Made by a program: the position numbers and the translations under genes
The notes under the pieces: model-generated
Databases searched by the model: none
The model's input: only the letters and a program-made list of their open reading frames with translations
Told to the model about the DNA's origin: nothing
Assembly (NCBI RefSeq): GCF_003201285.1
Contig: NZ_QICS01000007.1
Coordinates: 174,971 to 238,970, forward strand
DNA: 64,000 nucleotides
Source: Lachnotalea glycerini
GTDB lineage: Bacteria; Bacillota; Clostridia; Lachnospirales; Lachnospiraceae
Direction: 5' to 3'
Shown: in pieces, positions 44,087 to 52,031 of the stretch
How positions within the stretch are numbered: position 1 is the stretch's first letter
How the letters are laid out: every line of letters begins with the position of its first letter

Positions 44087-44971
44087 TTAATTCTTGTTTG
44101 CTTGTCTGTTTCTTAAATTTTTTATCATAACTCTTCCGGATTTACTATTTGTCTTTCCAAGGCATTGAGTAACTCTGTCCAGAATCATAGCGATAATAAC
44201 GACGGCTAAACCACCTTCAAATCCTTTACCGACTTTCATCTGTGTAATTCCTTGTAAAACGATATTCCCCAGCCCCTCTGCTCCAATCATTGCAGAAATA
44301 ACAACCATGGATAGCGAAAGCATTATGGTCTGATTCAATCCTGCTAAGATTGTAGGTATTGCAAGAGGAATCTGAACTTTATACAATAACTGCATTGATG
44401 TAGCACCAAAGGATCTGGATGCTTCTACGATATCCTTTGGAACCTGTCTGATTCCAAGATTGGTAAGACGAACAATAGGAGGCATCGCAAAAATAATTGT
44501 AGCTACTGCTCCTGGTACTGTTCCAAGGTCAAAAAAGTAAACTGCAGGAATTAAATAAACAAAGGCAGGCATTGTCTGCATAAAATCCAATATGGGTCTT
44601 ATTATTTTATTTGCCATATCATTTTTAGCCATAAGAATACCTAGCGGTAACCCTATCATGAGTGCAATTAGTGTTGATGTACTGACAAGTGCCAGAGTCT
44701 GCATCGTTTGCTTCCATAGTGTTAGATTTTGAATAAGAAGCAAACCAACCCCTGTAAAAACAGCAATTCCCTTACCTGCTATCCACCATGCAAGAAATAC
44801 TGCAACTAGAATAAATATTAATATTGGTACTGCATTTAGAAAAAATTCTATTCCTTCTATCAGGTGAGAAAGTCCTGCCTTCATTCCATCAAAAAAGTCA
44901 GAAAAATTTATTGTCATCCAATTTATGACCTTTTCCATGAACGCACCGATTGGAATTTTTGTGCTAAGCAT
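44087..44971 (-). CDS. opuAB: Glycine betaine ABC transporter permease
   Basis: Membrane subunit of 294 residues from the ATG at 44971, where AAGGAGGTGA lies at the right distance; a longer frame has no such site. Around seven membrane helices; the EAA loop is VEASRSFGATSMQLLYKVQIPLAIPTILAGLNQTIM. MLSLSMVVISAMIGAEGLGN is conserved in ProW/OpuAB. It overlaps the ATPase gene by 8 bp, so translation is coupled, and is followed by the binding protein gene after 22 bp. Confidence 0.95.
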   Translation of the reverse strand: MLSTKIPIGAFMEKVINWMTINFSDFFDGMKAGLSHLIEGIEFFLNAVPILIFILVAVFLAWWIAGKGIAVFTGVGLLLIQNLTLWKQTMQTLALVSTSTLIALMIGLPLGILMAKNDMANKIIRPILDFMQTMPAFVYLIPAVYFFDLGTVPGAVATIIFAMPPIVRLTNLGIRQVPKDIVEASRSFGATSMQLLYKVQIPLAIPTILAGLNQTIMLSLSMVVISAMIGAEGLGNIVLQGITQMKVGKGFEGGLAVVIIAMILDRVTQCLGKTNSKSGRVMIKNLRNRQANKN

Positions 44972-46163
44972 CAATTTGGTCACCTCCTTCACCTGCAATT
45001 CCAGATAGAACCGTAGACTTAAAGACAATTCCCTTTAATTTATTTTCTTCATCTACAACTGCAATTGGGTATTTTGATTTTATGAACTCTGATATGATCG
45101 TATCAATAGAATGATCGCACTCCACTGTAAAAATATCATGATCTATAATTTCATTCAGATCCTCTTTCTGCTCCTTGATCATCTCTGATACTTTATCAAT
45201 GGTAACTATGCCAAGTAGAATATTATTTTTGTCCGTTACGAATATACTTGATATGCCTAAATCTTTCATTTTCTTTGCCGCCGTTCGAACTCCTGCTTTT
45301 CCTACAATGATGGATTCCGCTGTACGCATAATGGAGGCTGCTGTAACAATTTTGGTACGATTCACATCCTGGGTAAATTCTCTAACATAGTCATCTGCAG
45401 GATGATGCAAAATATCTTCTGATGTACCAATTTGAACAATATTACCATCTTTCATAATAGCAATTCTGTCACCGATTTTTAATGCTTCATCTAAATCATG
45501 GGTTATAAAAACAATTGTTTTTTGCATATGAGCCTGCAAAGATAAAAGTTCATTTTGCATATCTTTTCTTATCAGCGGATCAAGAGCGCTAAATGCCTCA
45601 TCCATAAGTAAAATATCTGCATCTGTTGCAAGAGCCCTTGCAAGACCTACTCTTTGCTGCATACCCCCTGATAACTCCTTTGGTTTTGCATTACCATAAC
45701 CCTTTAGCCCTACAAGTTCCAACATCTCCATAGCTTTCTTTAATCTTTGTTCTACTTTTACATTTTGAATTTCTAAACCAAAAGCAACATTTTCTAGTAC
45801 TGTTTTATGTGGCAGAAGTGCAAAATTTTGAAAGACCATTGCAATCTTTTTTCTTCTTATTTCTCGAAGTTCGGATCCATCCACCTTCGTAATATCAGTT
45901 CCATCTATAAAAATTTCACCACTGCTTGGTTCAATCAAGCGATTTAGACAACGAAGCAGCGTCGATTTACCGCTTCCAGATAGTCCCATAACCACAAAAA
46001 TTTCACCTTCATTTACCTGAAACGATGCTTTGTTTACACCTACACTATGCTTATATTTCTTCAATATTACGGATTTGCTATCCCCTTTTTCAAGTAAAGG
46101 AACAATCAGCTTTGGGGTTGAACCAAATATTTTATATATATTTTTAACTTCTATTTTCGGCAT
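44964..46163 (-). CDS. opuAA: Glycine betaine ABC transporter ATPase with CBS domains
   Basis: ProV/OpuAA-type ATPase of 399 residues. Walker A GLSGSGKST (60-68), signature LSGGMQQ (164-170), Walker B ILLMDEAFSALDP, and the typical early SVGVNKASFQVNEGEI. A C-terminal pair of CBS domains (about 275-395) senses ionic strength or, in some relatives, c-di-AMP. AAAGGAG precedes the ATG. It opens the osmoprotectant operon under a consensus promoter, with two near-palindromes in the leader that fit a BusR-type regulator encoded directly upstream. Confidence 0.96.
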   Translation of the reverse strand: MPKIEVKNIYKIFGSTPKLIVPLLEKGDSKSVILKKYKHSVGVNKASFQVNEGEIFVVMGLSGSGKSTLLRCLNRLIEPSSGEIFIDGTDITKVDGSELREIRRKKIAMVFQNFALLPHKTVLENVAFGLEIQNVKVEQRLKKAMEMLELVGLKGYGNAKPKELSGGMQQRVGLARALATDADILLMDEAFSALDPLIRKDMQNELLSLQAHMQKTIVFITHDLDEALKIGDRIAIMKDGNIVQIGTSEDILHHPADDYVREFTQDVNRTKIVTAASIMRTAESIIVGKAGVRTAAKKMKDLGISSIFVTDKNNILLGIVTIDKVSEMIKEQKEDLNEIIDHDIFTVECDHSIDTIISEFIKSKYPIAVVDEENKLKGIVFKSTVLSGIAGEGGDQIDA

Positions 46164-46178
46164 AAATTCTCCTTTCTA

Positions 46179-46207
46179 AAAGTTGCAACTTTACAATAGT
46201 TACAACT
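46179..46207. promoter_or_regulatory. Bipartite operator candidate in the opuA leader
   Basis: AAAGTTGCAACTTT (46179-46192) is a perfect palindrome, and AGTTACAACT (46198-46207) is the same core with one change; their centres are 17 bp apart. They lie 20-48 bases after the expected transcription start, just before the ribosome-binding site. Tetrameric BusR proteins bind paired palindromes at a fixed distance, so this is the probable target of the neighbouring regulator. Confidence 0.6.
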
Positions 46208-46233
46208 TGTATCTTTTTTAGTGTTGCTTGTTT

Positions 46234-46262
46234 ATTATAAAGTGTTTGTGTTAATTTGTCAA
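46234..46262 (-). promoter_or_regulatory. Consensus promoter of the opuA operon
   Basis: TTGACA (46262-46257), 17 bp, TATAAT (46239-46234) on the minus strand: a perfect sigma-A promoter with a start near 46227. Confidence 0.85.
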
Positions 46263-46406
46263 ATTCTAATGTACATTGTACTTTACATACACACAAAAAT
46301 TTGATCAAATGAACCATAAATACTTTGTCTTCGCCTTATGCAAGCAAATACTCCCGCGAAACGCGATTGCTAAAAATTACTTCCTTCTTCCCCTCCCCAA
46401 AGATAC

Positions 46407-46435
46407 GAATCAAAACGTTTATACGTTACCACAAC
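46407..46435. repeat. Intergenic repeat element, copy B
   Basis: GAATCAAAACGTTTATACGT and the next nine bases match 25174-25203 with about three differences. Upstream, a CGCGAAACGCG stem flanked by AGCAA/TTGCT is specific to this copy. It lies between the regulator's terminator and the opuA promoter; the remaining bases up to 46233 show nothing else. Confidence 0.6.
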
Positions 46436-46453
46436 AGGTCTACTCTATGTAAC

Positions 46454-46484
46454 AAAAAACAGCTCCCACAATTTAGGAACTGTT
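46454..46484 (-). terminator. Terminator of the BusR-like gene
   Basis: AACAGTTCC pairs with GGAGCTGTT (one wobble) and the minus strand continues TTTTTTG at 46459-46454. Confidence 0.8.
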
Positions 46485-46492
46485 TAAATAAT

Positions 46493-47113
46493 TTATTCAA
46501 TTGAGTATAAAAAATTATTTACTCGTTCATGACAATTTTCATCGCCAACATAATAAATAATATCTCCCAATGTAATGATTGCATATGGACCAGGTGAAAT
46601 AATAATCTGTTCCCCCCGCCTGATAGCAATAATGGTTGCTGTTGTGTTATGCCAGAATCTCAAATCAGAAATACTCTCTCCAATATGCTTTGCCTTATCT
46701 GTTACTTCAATTTCAAAAGGTGTAAAAGGATGAACTGCCTGAAATCGTTCTGTTTTATACATAAATTCAGATACCAGAATTTTAAGCTGGCTGCTATGTT
46801 CTATCTGCTGTTCAAGGTTAGACAAAATCTCTTCCTTTAAATCACTCATTTGGTTAATATTGTTAAATCTATGAATGAATTCAACTGCTTTTTCCTTTGA
46901 CTTTATTAATACTCCACTTCCTTTGGTTGATTCAACAATCTTCATATCTGACAGGATGCAGATGGCTCGTCTGGCAGTTTCAGATGAAACTCCATACTGA
47001 CTGGCCAATGAAGAACGAACATAAAATTTTTCTCCTTCTAAATAATAACCTTGTGCTATTTTAGTTGCAACATCTGCTGCAATTTGCTGATATCTTGGTA
47101 TCGCTATTTTCAT
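46493..47113 (-). CDS. busR: BusR-like regulator: GntR helix-turn-helix fused to RCK_C
   Basis: Protein of 206 residues. The N-terminal GntR-type winged helix is PRYQQIAADVATKIAQGYYL, then YGVSSETARRAICILSDMKI. A helical linker follows (about 75-120), and the C-terminal RCK_C (TrkA_C) domain (about 125-205) has LRFWHNTTATIIAIRRGEQI, then SPGPYAIITLGDIIYYVGDE. This fusion defines BusR of Lactococcus lactis and Streptococcus agalactiae, which represses a glycine betaine importer when bound to c-di-AMP. Here it stands directly upstream of an opuA operon, which supports the same role. It has its own promoter and terminator. Confidence 0.88.
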   Translation of the reverse strand: MKIAIPRYQQIAADVATKIAQGYYLEGEKFYVRSSLASQYGVSSETARRAICILSDMKIVESTKGSGVLIKSKEKAVEFIHRFNNINQMSDLKEEILSNLEQQIEHSSQLKILVSEFMYKTERFQAVHPFTPFEIEVTDKAKHIGESISDLRFWHNTTATIIAIRRGEQIIISPGPYAIITLGDIIYYVGDENCHERVNNFLYSIE

Positions 47114-47179
47114 TTATCCTTCCTCAAAATCATGTAGGTGAACTTCTGTCCCCATATTCAATATGTGCCTTAAGAAGTA

Positions 47180-47208
47180 ATTATAAATCAAATTATAAAA
47201 TAGTGCAA
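47180..47208 (-). promoter_or_regulatory. Promoter of the BusR-like gene
   Basis: TTGCAC (47208-47203), 17 bp, TATAAT (47185-47180) on the minus strand, about 65 bases before the start codon. The rest of the 238-base gap to the GH43 gene holds only TATCAAG repeats near 47320 and no clear terminator. Confidence 0.65.
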
Positions 47209-47351
47209 GGTTATGCTATGCTTAGCCTGAAAGCTTTCTCCATTTGATAACTTTATTCTTTTAGACTCAATTCATTTTGTAGCTCTGCAAAAAAACTTGC
47301 GTTTTACATGCTTGATAAGCTTCTTGATACTCCTCCCATTAGCTCTAACTA

Positions 47352-48902
47352 TTATATTTTAATAGTCTCATATGAAAACCAGCCAAAGTCTGCATAGTTT
47401 ACACTTTCCCATCCATTTGAGGAAGCATACATACCAATCGTACAGCCAGTAAATCCACCTGCTACTTCTGTACTAAGCTTATACATATCAACTCCACTCG
47501 CAATTGGCAAGAATTCCTCTTTTACTCTATAATAAAAATCTGCTTTCTGTCCACGATTAATAATTCGAAGTTCAAGCTTTCCCCTGGGTGCTTTTTGTTT
47601 TGATATTATTGTATCAGTACCGTTTTCACATAATGCTACTATCAGCCATTCTTCTTTATGTTCCATAATCTTGCCGAATCGGATATGATACAGATTGCTT
47701 TGAAGTACTGCAATTCCGGCTTCTTCTCCATCCTGATTTGCAGTAAAGTCCAGTAAGGTGTCTGATTGATAGTAGTATCCTTGCTGACGCACTCCAATAT
47801 AGGCAGGATTAGCCGCCTTCTTCAAATTATCCTTGTACAATCTCATTCTTAGATAGCCCTCTCGCTCAGCCATATTATACATACCCTCTTCGGGATTTCG
47901 AAGCATTACAAAAGCATCGTCAAGCTTTTGATTCATGAAATGATAGGTACTCTGTCTTGGGAGTTTATAGAAAGCTTCACCCTGAAGCATTAGCTTCTCT
48001 TCTAATTTGCCAATACCCGGATTAACCACCGGCCAGTTGTTCTCCCATATCACCTTAGCTAAAAAAGTCTCCCGCCCTAGATTAGTAAAGCCCTCACATG
48101 GTCTTGAAGCCAACATAATCATATACCAGTTTCCTTTCTCATCGTCAACCAAATCACCATGCCCTACATAAATAATTGGATAATTGCTTCCCAAATGACG
48201 GTGTGTCAAAATCGGATTGTTGGGATTATTCTCATAAGTTCCCATAACCTCTTTACTCCTAGCAACCGTAATACTGTGATTTGGTCCAGTTCCTCCCTCA
48301 GCAATCATTACATAATAATATCCATTCTTTTGATACAGATGAGGTCCTTCCGGCCAAATGACGTTATTAAGTGCGCCCTTCCAGATTTTATGATTTTCTC
48401 CTGTTAATTTCATCGTTTGTAAATCCAACTTTGAAACCCATATTTCCCAATCTCCATTATAACGCACTCCCTTAGGATTTGGCCGTGTTCCCACATAATA
48501 ACAGCTTCCATCTTCATCAAAAAACAGGCTGGGATCTATTCCAGTCGCATCTTCTCCCAAAAAATAAGGCTCTGACCACGGCCCTTTTGGATTCTTTGTC
48601 GTTACAATAAAATTTCCGCCGCCTGACACGTTCGTGGTTATCATATAAAATGTACCATTAAAGTAGCGAATGGTTGGCGCAAATATTCCCTGTGAATGTC
48701 CACACCCCTTAAGCGGAAGCTGTGAATTACGGTCGAGAATATTTCCAATTTGTTCCCAATGAGCCATATCCTTACTGTGAAAAATCGGTACTCCGGGAAA
48801 ATAGGCAAAGCTTGAATTGACAAGATAAAAATCATCTCCTACTCTGCAAATGGATGGATCAGGATAGAATCCACTTAATATAGGGTTTGATATTGTAATC
48901 AT
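47352..48902 (-). CDS. GH43 beta-xylosidase/arabinofuranosidase, intracellular
   Basis: Inverting glycosidase of 516 residues without signal peptide. The five-bladed propeller (about 1-300) has the base Asp15 in GFYPDPS, the pKa-modulating Asp123 in GIDPS and the proton donor Glu185 in WPEGPHLY. A C-terminal beta-sandwich (about 310-512) of the kind found in subfamilies 11 and 12 completes the active site in such xylosidases. It is the last gene of the GH8/ABC importer group, 36 bp after GH8, and should cut imported xylo- or arabinoxylo-oligosaccharides. Whether xylosidase or arabinosidase dominates cannot be read from the sequence. Confidence 0.92.
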   Translation of the reverse strand: MITISNPILSGFYPDPSICRVGDDFYLVNSSFAYFPGVPIFHSKDMAHWEQIGNILDRNSQLPLKGCGHSQGIFAPTIRYFNGTFYMITTNVSGGGNFIVTTKNPKGPWSEPYFLGEDATGIDPSLFFDEDGSCYYVGTRPNPKGVRYNGDWEIWVSKLDLQTMKLTGENHKIWKGALNNVIWPEGPHLYQKNGYYYVMIAEGGTGPNHSITVARSKEVMGTYENNPNNPILTHRHLGSNYPIIYVGHGDLVDDEKGNWYMIMLASRPCEGFTNLGRETFLAKVIWENNWPVVNPGIGKLEEKLMLQGEAFYKLPRQSTYHFMNQKLDDAFVMLRNPEEGMYNMAEREGYLRMRLYKDNLKKAANPAYIGVRQQGYYYQSDTLLDFTANQDGEEAGIAVLQSNLYHIRFGKIMEHKEEWLIVALCENGTDTIISKQKAPRGKLELRIINRGQKADFYYRVKEEFLPIASGVDMYKLSTEVAGGFTGCTIGMYASSNGWESVNYADFGWFSYETIKI

Positions 48903-48938
48903 ATTTTTTCCTTTCCATTATCCTTTTCTTTGATTCTT

Positions 48939-50081
48939 TTATTTCCATATGCGAAATTTTCCGCTTAACGAAAGCAAAGCAAAAAAGTATAAGCAATTAT
49001 CATAATATCTTCTGTCGCCCGTGCGTAATGGGGTATTCCAAAATCGTTCTACACAGGCTTTTGCATAAACGCCTTTTGCCGCCAAGGAAGCCTGCGCATT
49101 GGTTGCAATTATGGCAATCGGATGCAATGCATTCACACCCTCTAATTGAGTTCCATCAATTAAATATACTCCATTTTCATTCCCTGTTTCCGAGAAAAAT
49201 TTCTGCAGTCTATCCGCATTTTCACTTTCCCACTCATCCTTTGCAAACCACGAATAGTCAAGACCTATATTGGCTATGGTTCGATACGCATCACTGTAAT
49301 ACCAATCATGCCTTTGCGTTGTATTTATGGTGCATTTCTTTGGTCTGCCATCATAGTCTGTGTATTCTGCACACAATCCAGTATCGATATGACACGCCTT
49401 TTTTAAAAAGCTTCGGCTTGCTTTAGCCGCCTCCTCCCAAAATTTGCTGTCCTCCTCATTTCCCCATAAAGAAAATAGTTCATAAAAATGAGGCAAGTGA
49501 TAGGACGGATCCGTAAAATCACACTCTGTTATAAACTTTATTAACTTGTTAGACGGCTCCCACATAGGTCTGCCGCCCTCCTTATGTTCTCCCTTATGAA
49601 TGCATGTATGAAGAATTTCTTTGGCTTCTCTCGAATAGCAAAAGATTCCCTCTCCATCTCCCCAGCGATTTGCTGCAAAGAACAATGCCATTGCAAAATA
49701 CTCTTCTCCATCTGGTGCCGGTCCCCATGCATTCTTTTCCCCATTTGTCTGACACGACCATGCAAAAAAGCCTGCATTCTCTCCATCTTTCATATACATA
49801 TAGGTTTTAGCCCACTTCCACAAACAGTCAAATTCTAACTTTTTGTTCATCTGTACACACATCATCATCCCATATGACATTCCTTCTGTACGTACATCAT
49901 GATTTCCGGTATCCTCTATATACCCCCTATCATCTCCTGCTGTATGATATATTCGCTCCTTTGCTGTTCCGTAGAAAAGCATTTCAAATGCCTGATTCAG
50001 CTTATCTTCAATCTCCCGAATCGTATATCCATATTCTAATAATACATTTCGATAAATGCCAGTATCATATGCTCCCTGCAT
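48939..50081 (-). CDS. GH8 reducing-end xylose-releasing exo-oligoxylanase
   Basis: Intracellular enzyme of 380 residues that trims xylose from the reducing end of xylo-oligosaccharides. The alpha6/alpha6-barrel motifs are VRTEGMSYGMM (general acid Glu66, matching Glu70 of Bacillus halodurans Rex), WGPAPDGEEYF, and HDWYYSDAYR with the candidate base Asp. No signal peptide, which fits the Rex group and not secreted GH8 endoglucanases. GGAGG precedes the ATG, 10 bp after the permease gene. With GH43 it completes breakdown of oligosaccharides brought in by the importer. Confidence 0.92.
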   Translation of the reverse strand: MQGAYDTGIYRNVLLEYGYTIREIEDKLNQAFEMLFYGTAKERIYHTAGDDRGYIEDTGNHDVRTEGMSYGMMMCVQMNKKLEFDCLWKWAKTYMYMKDGENAGFFAWSCQTNGEKNAWGPAPDGEEYFAMALFFAANRWGDGEGIFCYSREAKEILHTCIHKGEHKEGGRPMWEPSNKLIKFITECDFTDPSYHLPHFYELFSLWGNEEDSKFWEEAAKASRSFLKKACHIDTGLCAEYTDYDGRPKKCTINTTQRHDWYYSDAYRTIANIGLDYSWFAKDEWESENADRLQKFFSETGNENGVYLIDGTQLEGVNALHPIAIIATNAQASLAAKGVYAKACVERFWNTPLRTGDRRYYDNCLYFFALLSLSGKFRIWK

Positions 50082-50091
50082 AAATAACCTC

Positions 50092-51000
50092 CTATTCCTT
50101 TACGCCCCCTATGGTCAGTCCTGTCACAAAGTATCGTTGTAAAAACGGATACAGACAAACAATGGGAAGCATAGTTAATATTGTTGCAGCCGCACGAACC
50201 GAGGTTGGTGTGACTGACGAAGCCGCATTCTTCATAGCCTCCACAGATGTACTTTGATTTGTAACAGAAGATAACAGTTTCATTAATTCATATTGAAGAG
50301 TAGTCAAATTCGAACTCATACGGTTGTATAGCATCGCATCAAACCATGAATTCCAGTGTCCAACTGCTATAAATAAGGCTACTGTCGCATACACCGGCTT
50401 ACACAAAGGGGATATAATTTTCACAAATACAGTCATGTAACCTGCTCCATCTAATTGTGCAGATTCTTCTAGACTATCCGGAATACCGGCCATATAAGTA
50501 CGAATAACCAACATATTAAAGGCTCCCAACATCCCCGGAATAATATACACATAAAAGCTATTTGTAAGTCCTAAAGACTTATATAATAAAAAGGTTGGAA
50601 TCAGTCCGCCGTTTACATACATGGTAATAACCCAAAATAACGACAATTGTTTTTTAAAAAGAAATCGTTTTCTGCTTACAATAAATGCGAGCAATGCATT
50701 AGCCGAAAGTGCAAGCAAAGTACCTAAAACGGTACGCGCCACGGATATATACGCTCCAATTATCAAATTATTTTTTTGAATTACTGTGATGTAATTTTGT
50801 AAAGTCCACTTTCTAGGCCACAAATACAATCCCCCGCGAAGCGCATCTGTACCATCATTGAGTGATACTACAAGCGTATTTAACACGGGATATAAGGTAA
50901 AAATAACAAGTATAATCATAAAAACGGTATTCAACACTACAAATATTTTATCAGAACAAGAAGTTTTTTTCTTCTTATGTAATACTATTCTTCTATTCAT
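50092..51000 (-). CDS. Oligosaccharide ABC importer permease, LplC/YtcP type
   Basis: Membrane subunit of 302 residues with six predicted helices. The start KIFVVLNTVFMIILVIFTLYPVLNTLVVSLND and the EAA loop EESAQLDGAGYMTVFVKIISPLCKPVYATV are typical of the second permease of CUT1-like importers paired with large LplA-type binding proteins. GGAGG precedes the ATG. It lies 12 bp after its partner permease. Confidence 0.94.
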   Translation of the reverse strand: MNRRIVLHKKKKTSCSDKIFVVLNTVFMIILVIFTLYPVLNTLVVSLNDGTDALRGGLYLWPRKWTLQNYITVIQKNNLIIGAYISVARTVLGTLLALSANALLAFIVSRKRFLFKKQLSLFWVITMYVNGGLIPTFLLYKSLGLTNSFYVYIIPGMLGAFNMLVIRTYMAGIPDSLEESAQLDGAGYMTVFVKIISPLCKPVYATVALFIAVGHWNSWFDAMLYNRMSSNLTTLQYELMKLLSSVTNQSTSVEAMKNAASSVTPTSVRAAATILTMLPIVCLYPFLQRYFVTGLTIGGVKE

Positions 51001-51012
51001 TTTACTGCCTCC

Positions 51013-51954
51013 TTAGAACAATCGCTCTTCACCTGCTCTTTTTGCCATTTGATTTGCAATTACAATTAATATAATACTAACAATACTCTTAAAAATACCT
51101 GCTGCAGTACCGATAGAGTAATCTGCCTGACTGATACCCCACTTTAGAACATAAATATCAATGGTCTGAGAAACGCTTTGCACCAATCCATTTCCTAACA
51201 AGTACTGTACCTCAAAGCCTGCATTTAACACATTTCCGACATTCATCAGGAGCAATATCATAATCGTTGGCTTGATTCCCGGTAATGTAATATATTTAAT
51301 TCTTCCCCAACGTCCTGCTCCATCTATAGCGGCAGCTTCATAAAGAGTTGTATCAATCGCAGTAATTGCCGATAAATAAATAATGGCATTCCATCCTGTT
51401 TCTTTCCAAACGTTTGCAAATGCAACAATCCACCAGAAATACTTCGGATATGCAAAAAAATTAAGTGGATCCTCAAGCACATGAAACTTCATCAGCAGCT
51501 CATTTATAATACCTGTGCTAGAAAGAGCATCGTGAAGGATACAAGTTACGATAATCCAGGAGAGAAAGTGTGGAAGATAGGAAATCGTCTGAACCATCTT
51601 CTTTCCGCCTCTTGACTTTACCTCATTTAGTAGGATTGCAAATACAATTGCCATTACAAACGTAGAGACAAGATTAATCACCCCCATGGCAAGTGTGTTT
51701 CGTATTACTCTTATAAATCCATCATCTAAAAACAACTGCTTAAATTTAGCCATACCAACAAAGGTTGAATGAATAAATCCATCCTTTGGTTTATAATTTT
51801 GAAAAGCCATTAACCATCCAAACAAAGGGAGGTAGCAAAATATAGTACCATATATTACAAATACAGCAGACCAAATTAATAATACTTTCTGCTTTTTGAC
51901 TTCTTTCCAATTTATTTTTTCACGTTTCTCTTTCACCTTCACACTAGTAGACAT
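51013..51954 (-). CDS. Oligosaccharide ABC importer permease, LplB type
   Basis: Membrane subunit of 313 residues. After a basic N-terminal segment, six helices follow; the EAA loop reads YEAAAIDGAGRWGRIKYITLPGIKPTIMILLLMNVGNVL, typical for LplB/YteP-like permeases. AAAGGAG precedes the ATG. The binding protein gene ends 77 bp upstream, with a stem-loop in between. No ATPase gene is in the cluster, as is usual for this importer class, which shares an MsmK-type ATPase. Confidence 0.94.
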   Translation of the reverse strand: MSTSVKVKEKREKINWKEVKKQKVLLIWSAVFVIYGTIFCYLPLFGWLMAFQNYKPKDGFIHSTFVGMAKFKQLFLDDGFIRVIRNTLAMGVINLVSTFVMAIVFAILLNEVKSRGGKKMVQTISYLPHFLSWIIVTCILHDALSSTGIINELLMKFHVLEDPLNFFAYPKYFWWIVAFANVWKETGWNAIIYLSAITAIDTTLYEAAAIDGAGRWGRIKYITLPGIKPTIMILLLMNVGNVLNAGFEVQYLLGNGLVQSVSQTIDIYVLKWGISQADYSIGTAAGIFKSIVSIILIVIANQMAKRAGEERLF

Positions 51955-51972
51955 TATCTCACTCCTTTAACT

Positions 51973-52020
51973 AAATACAGGCAGTTGCAGTAAAAGCTCC
52001 CTCTGCCTCTGCCTGTATTT
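51973..52020 (-). other. Stem-loop between binding protein and permease genes
   Basis: AAATACAGGCAG (51973-51984) and CTGCCTGTATTT (52009-52020) form a perfect 12-bp stem with no U tract after it. Such hairpins usually protect the binding-protein mRNA so that it outnumbers the permeases. Confidence 0.65.
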
Positions 52021-52031
52021 CCTTTATGTTG

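Noticed and set aside
47290..47350. Small gene or terminator after GH43
   Set aside because: The short ATG frame has only eleven codons, and the TATCAAG repeats are direct, so they do not form a good stem.
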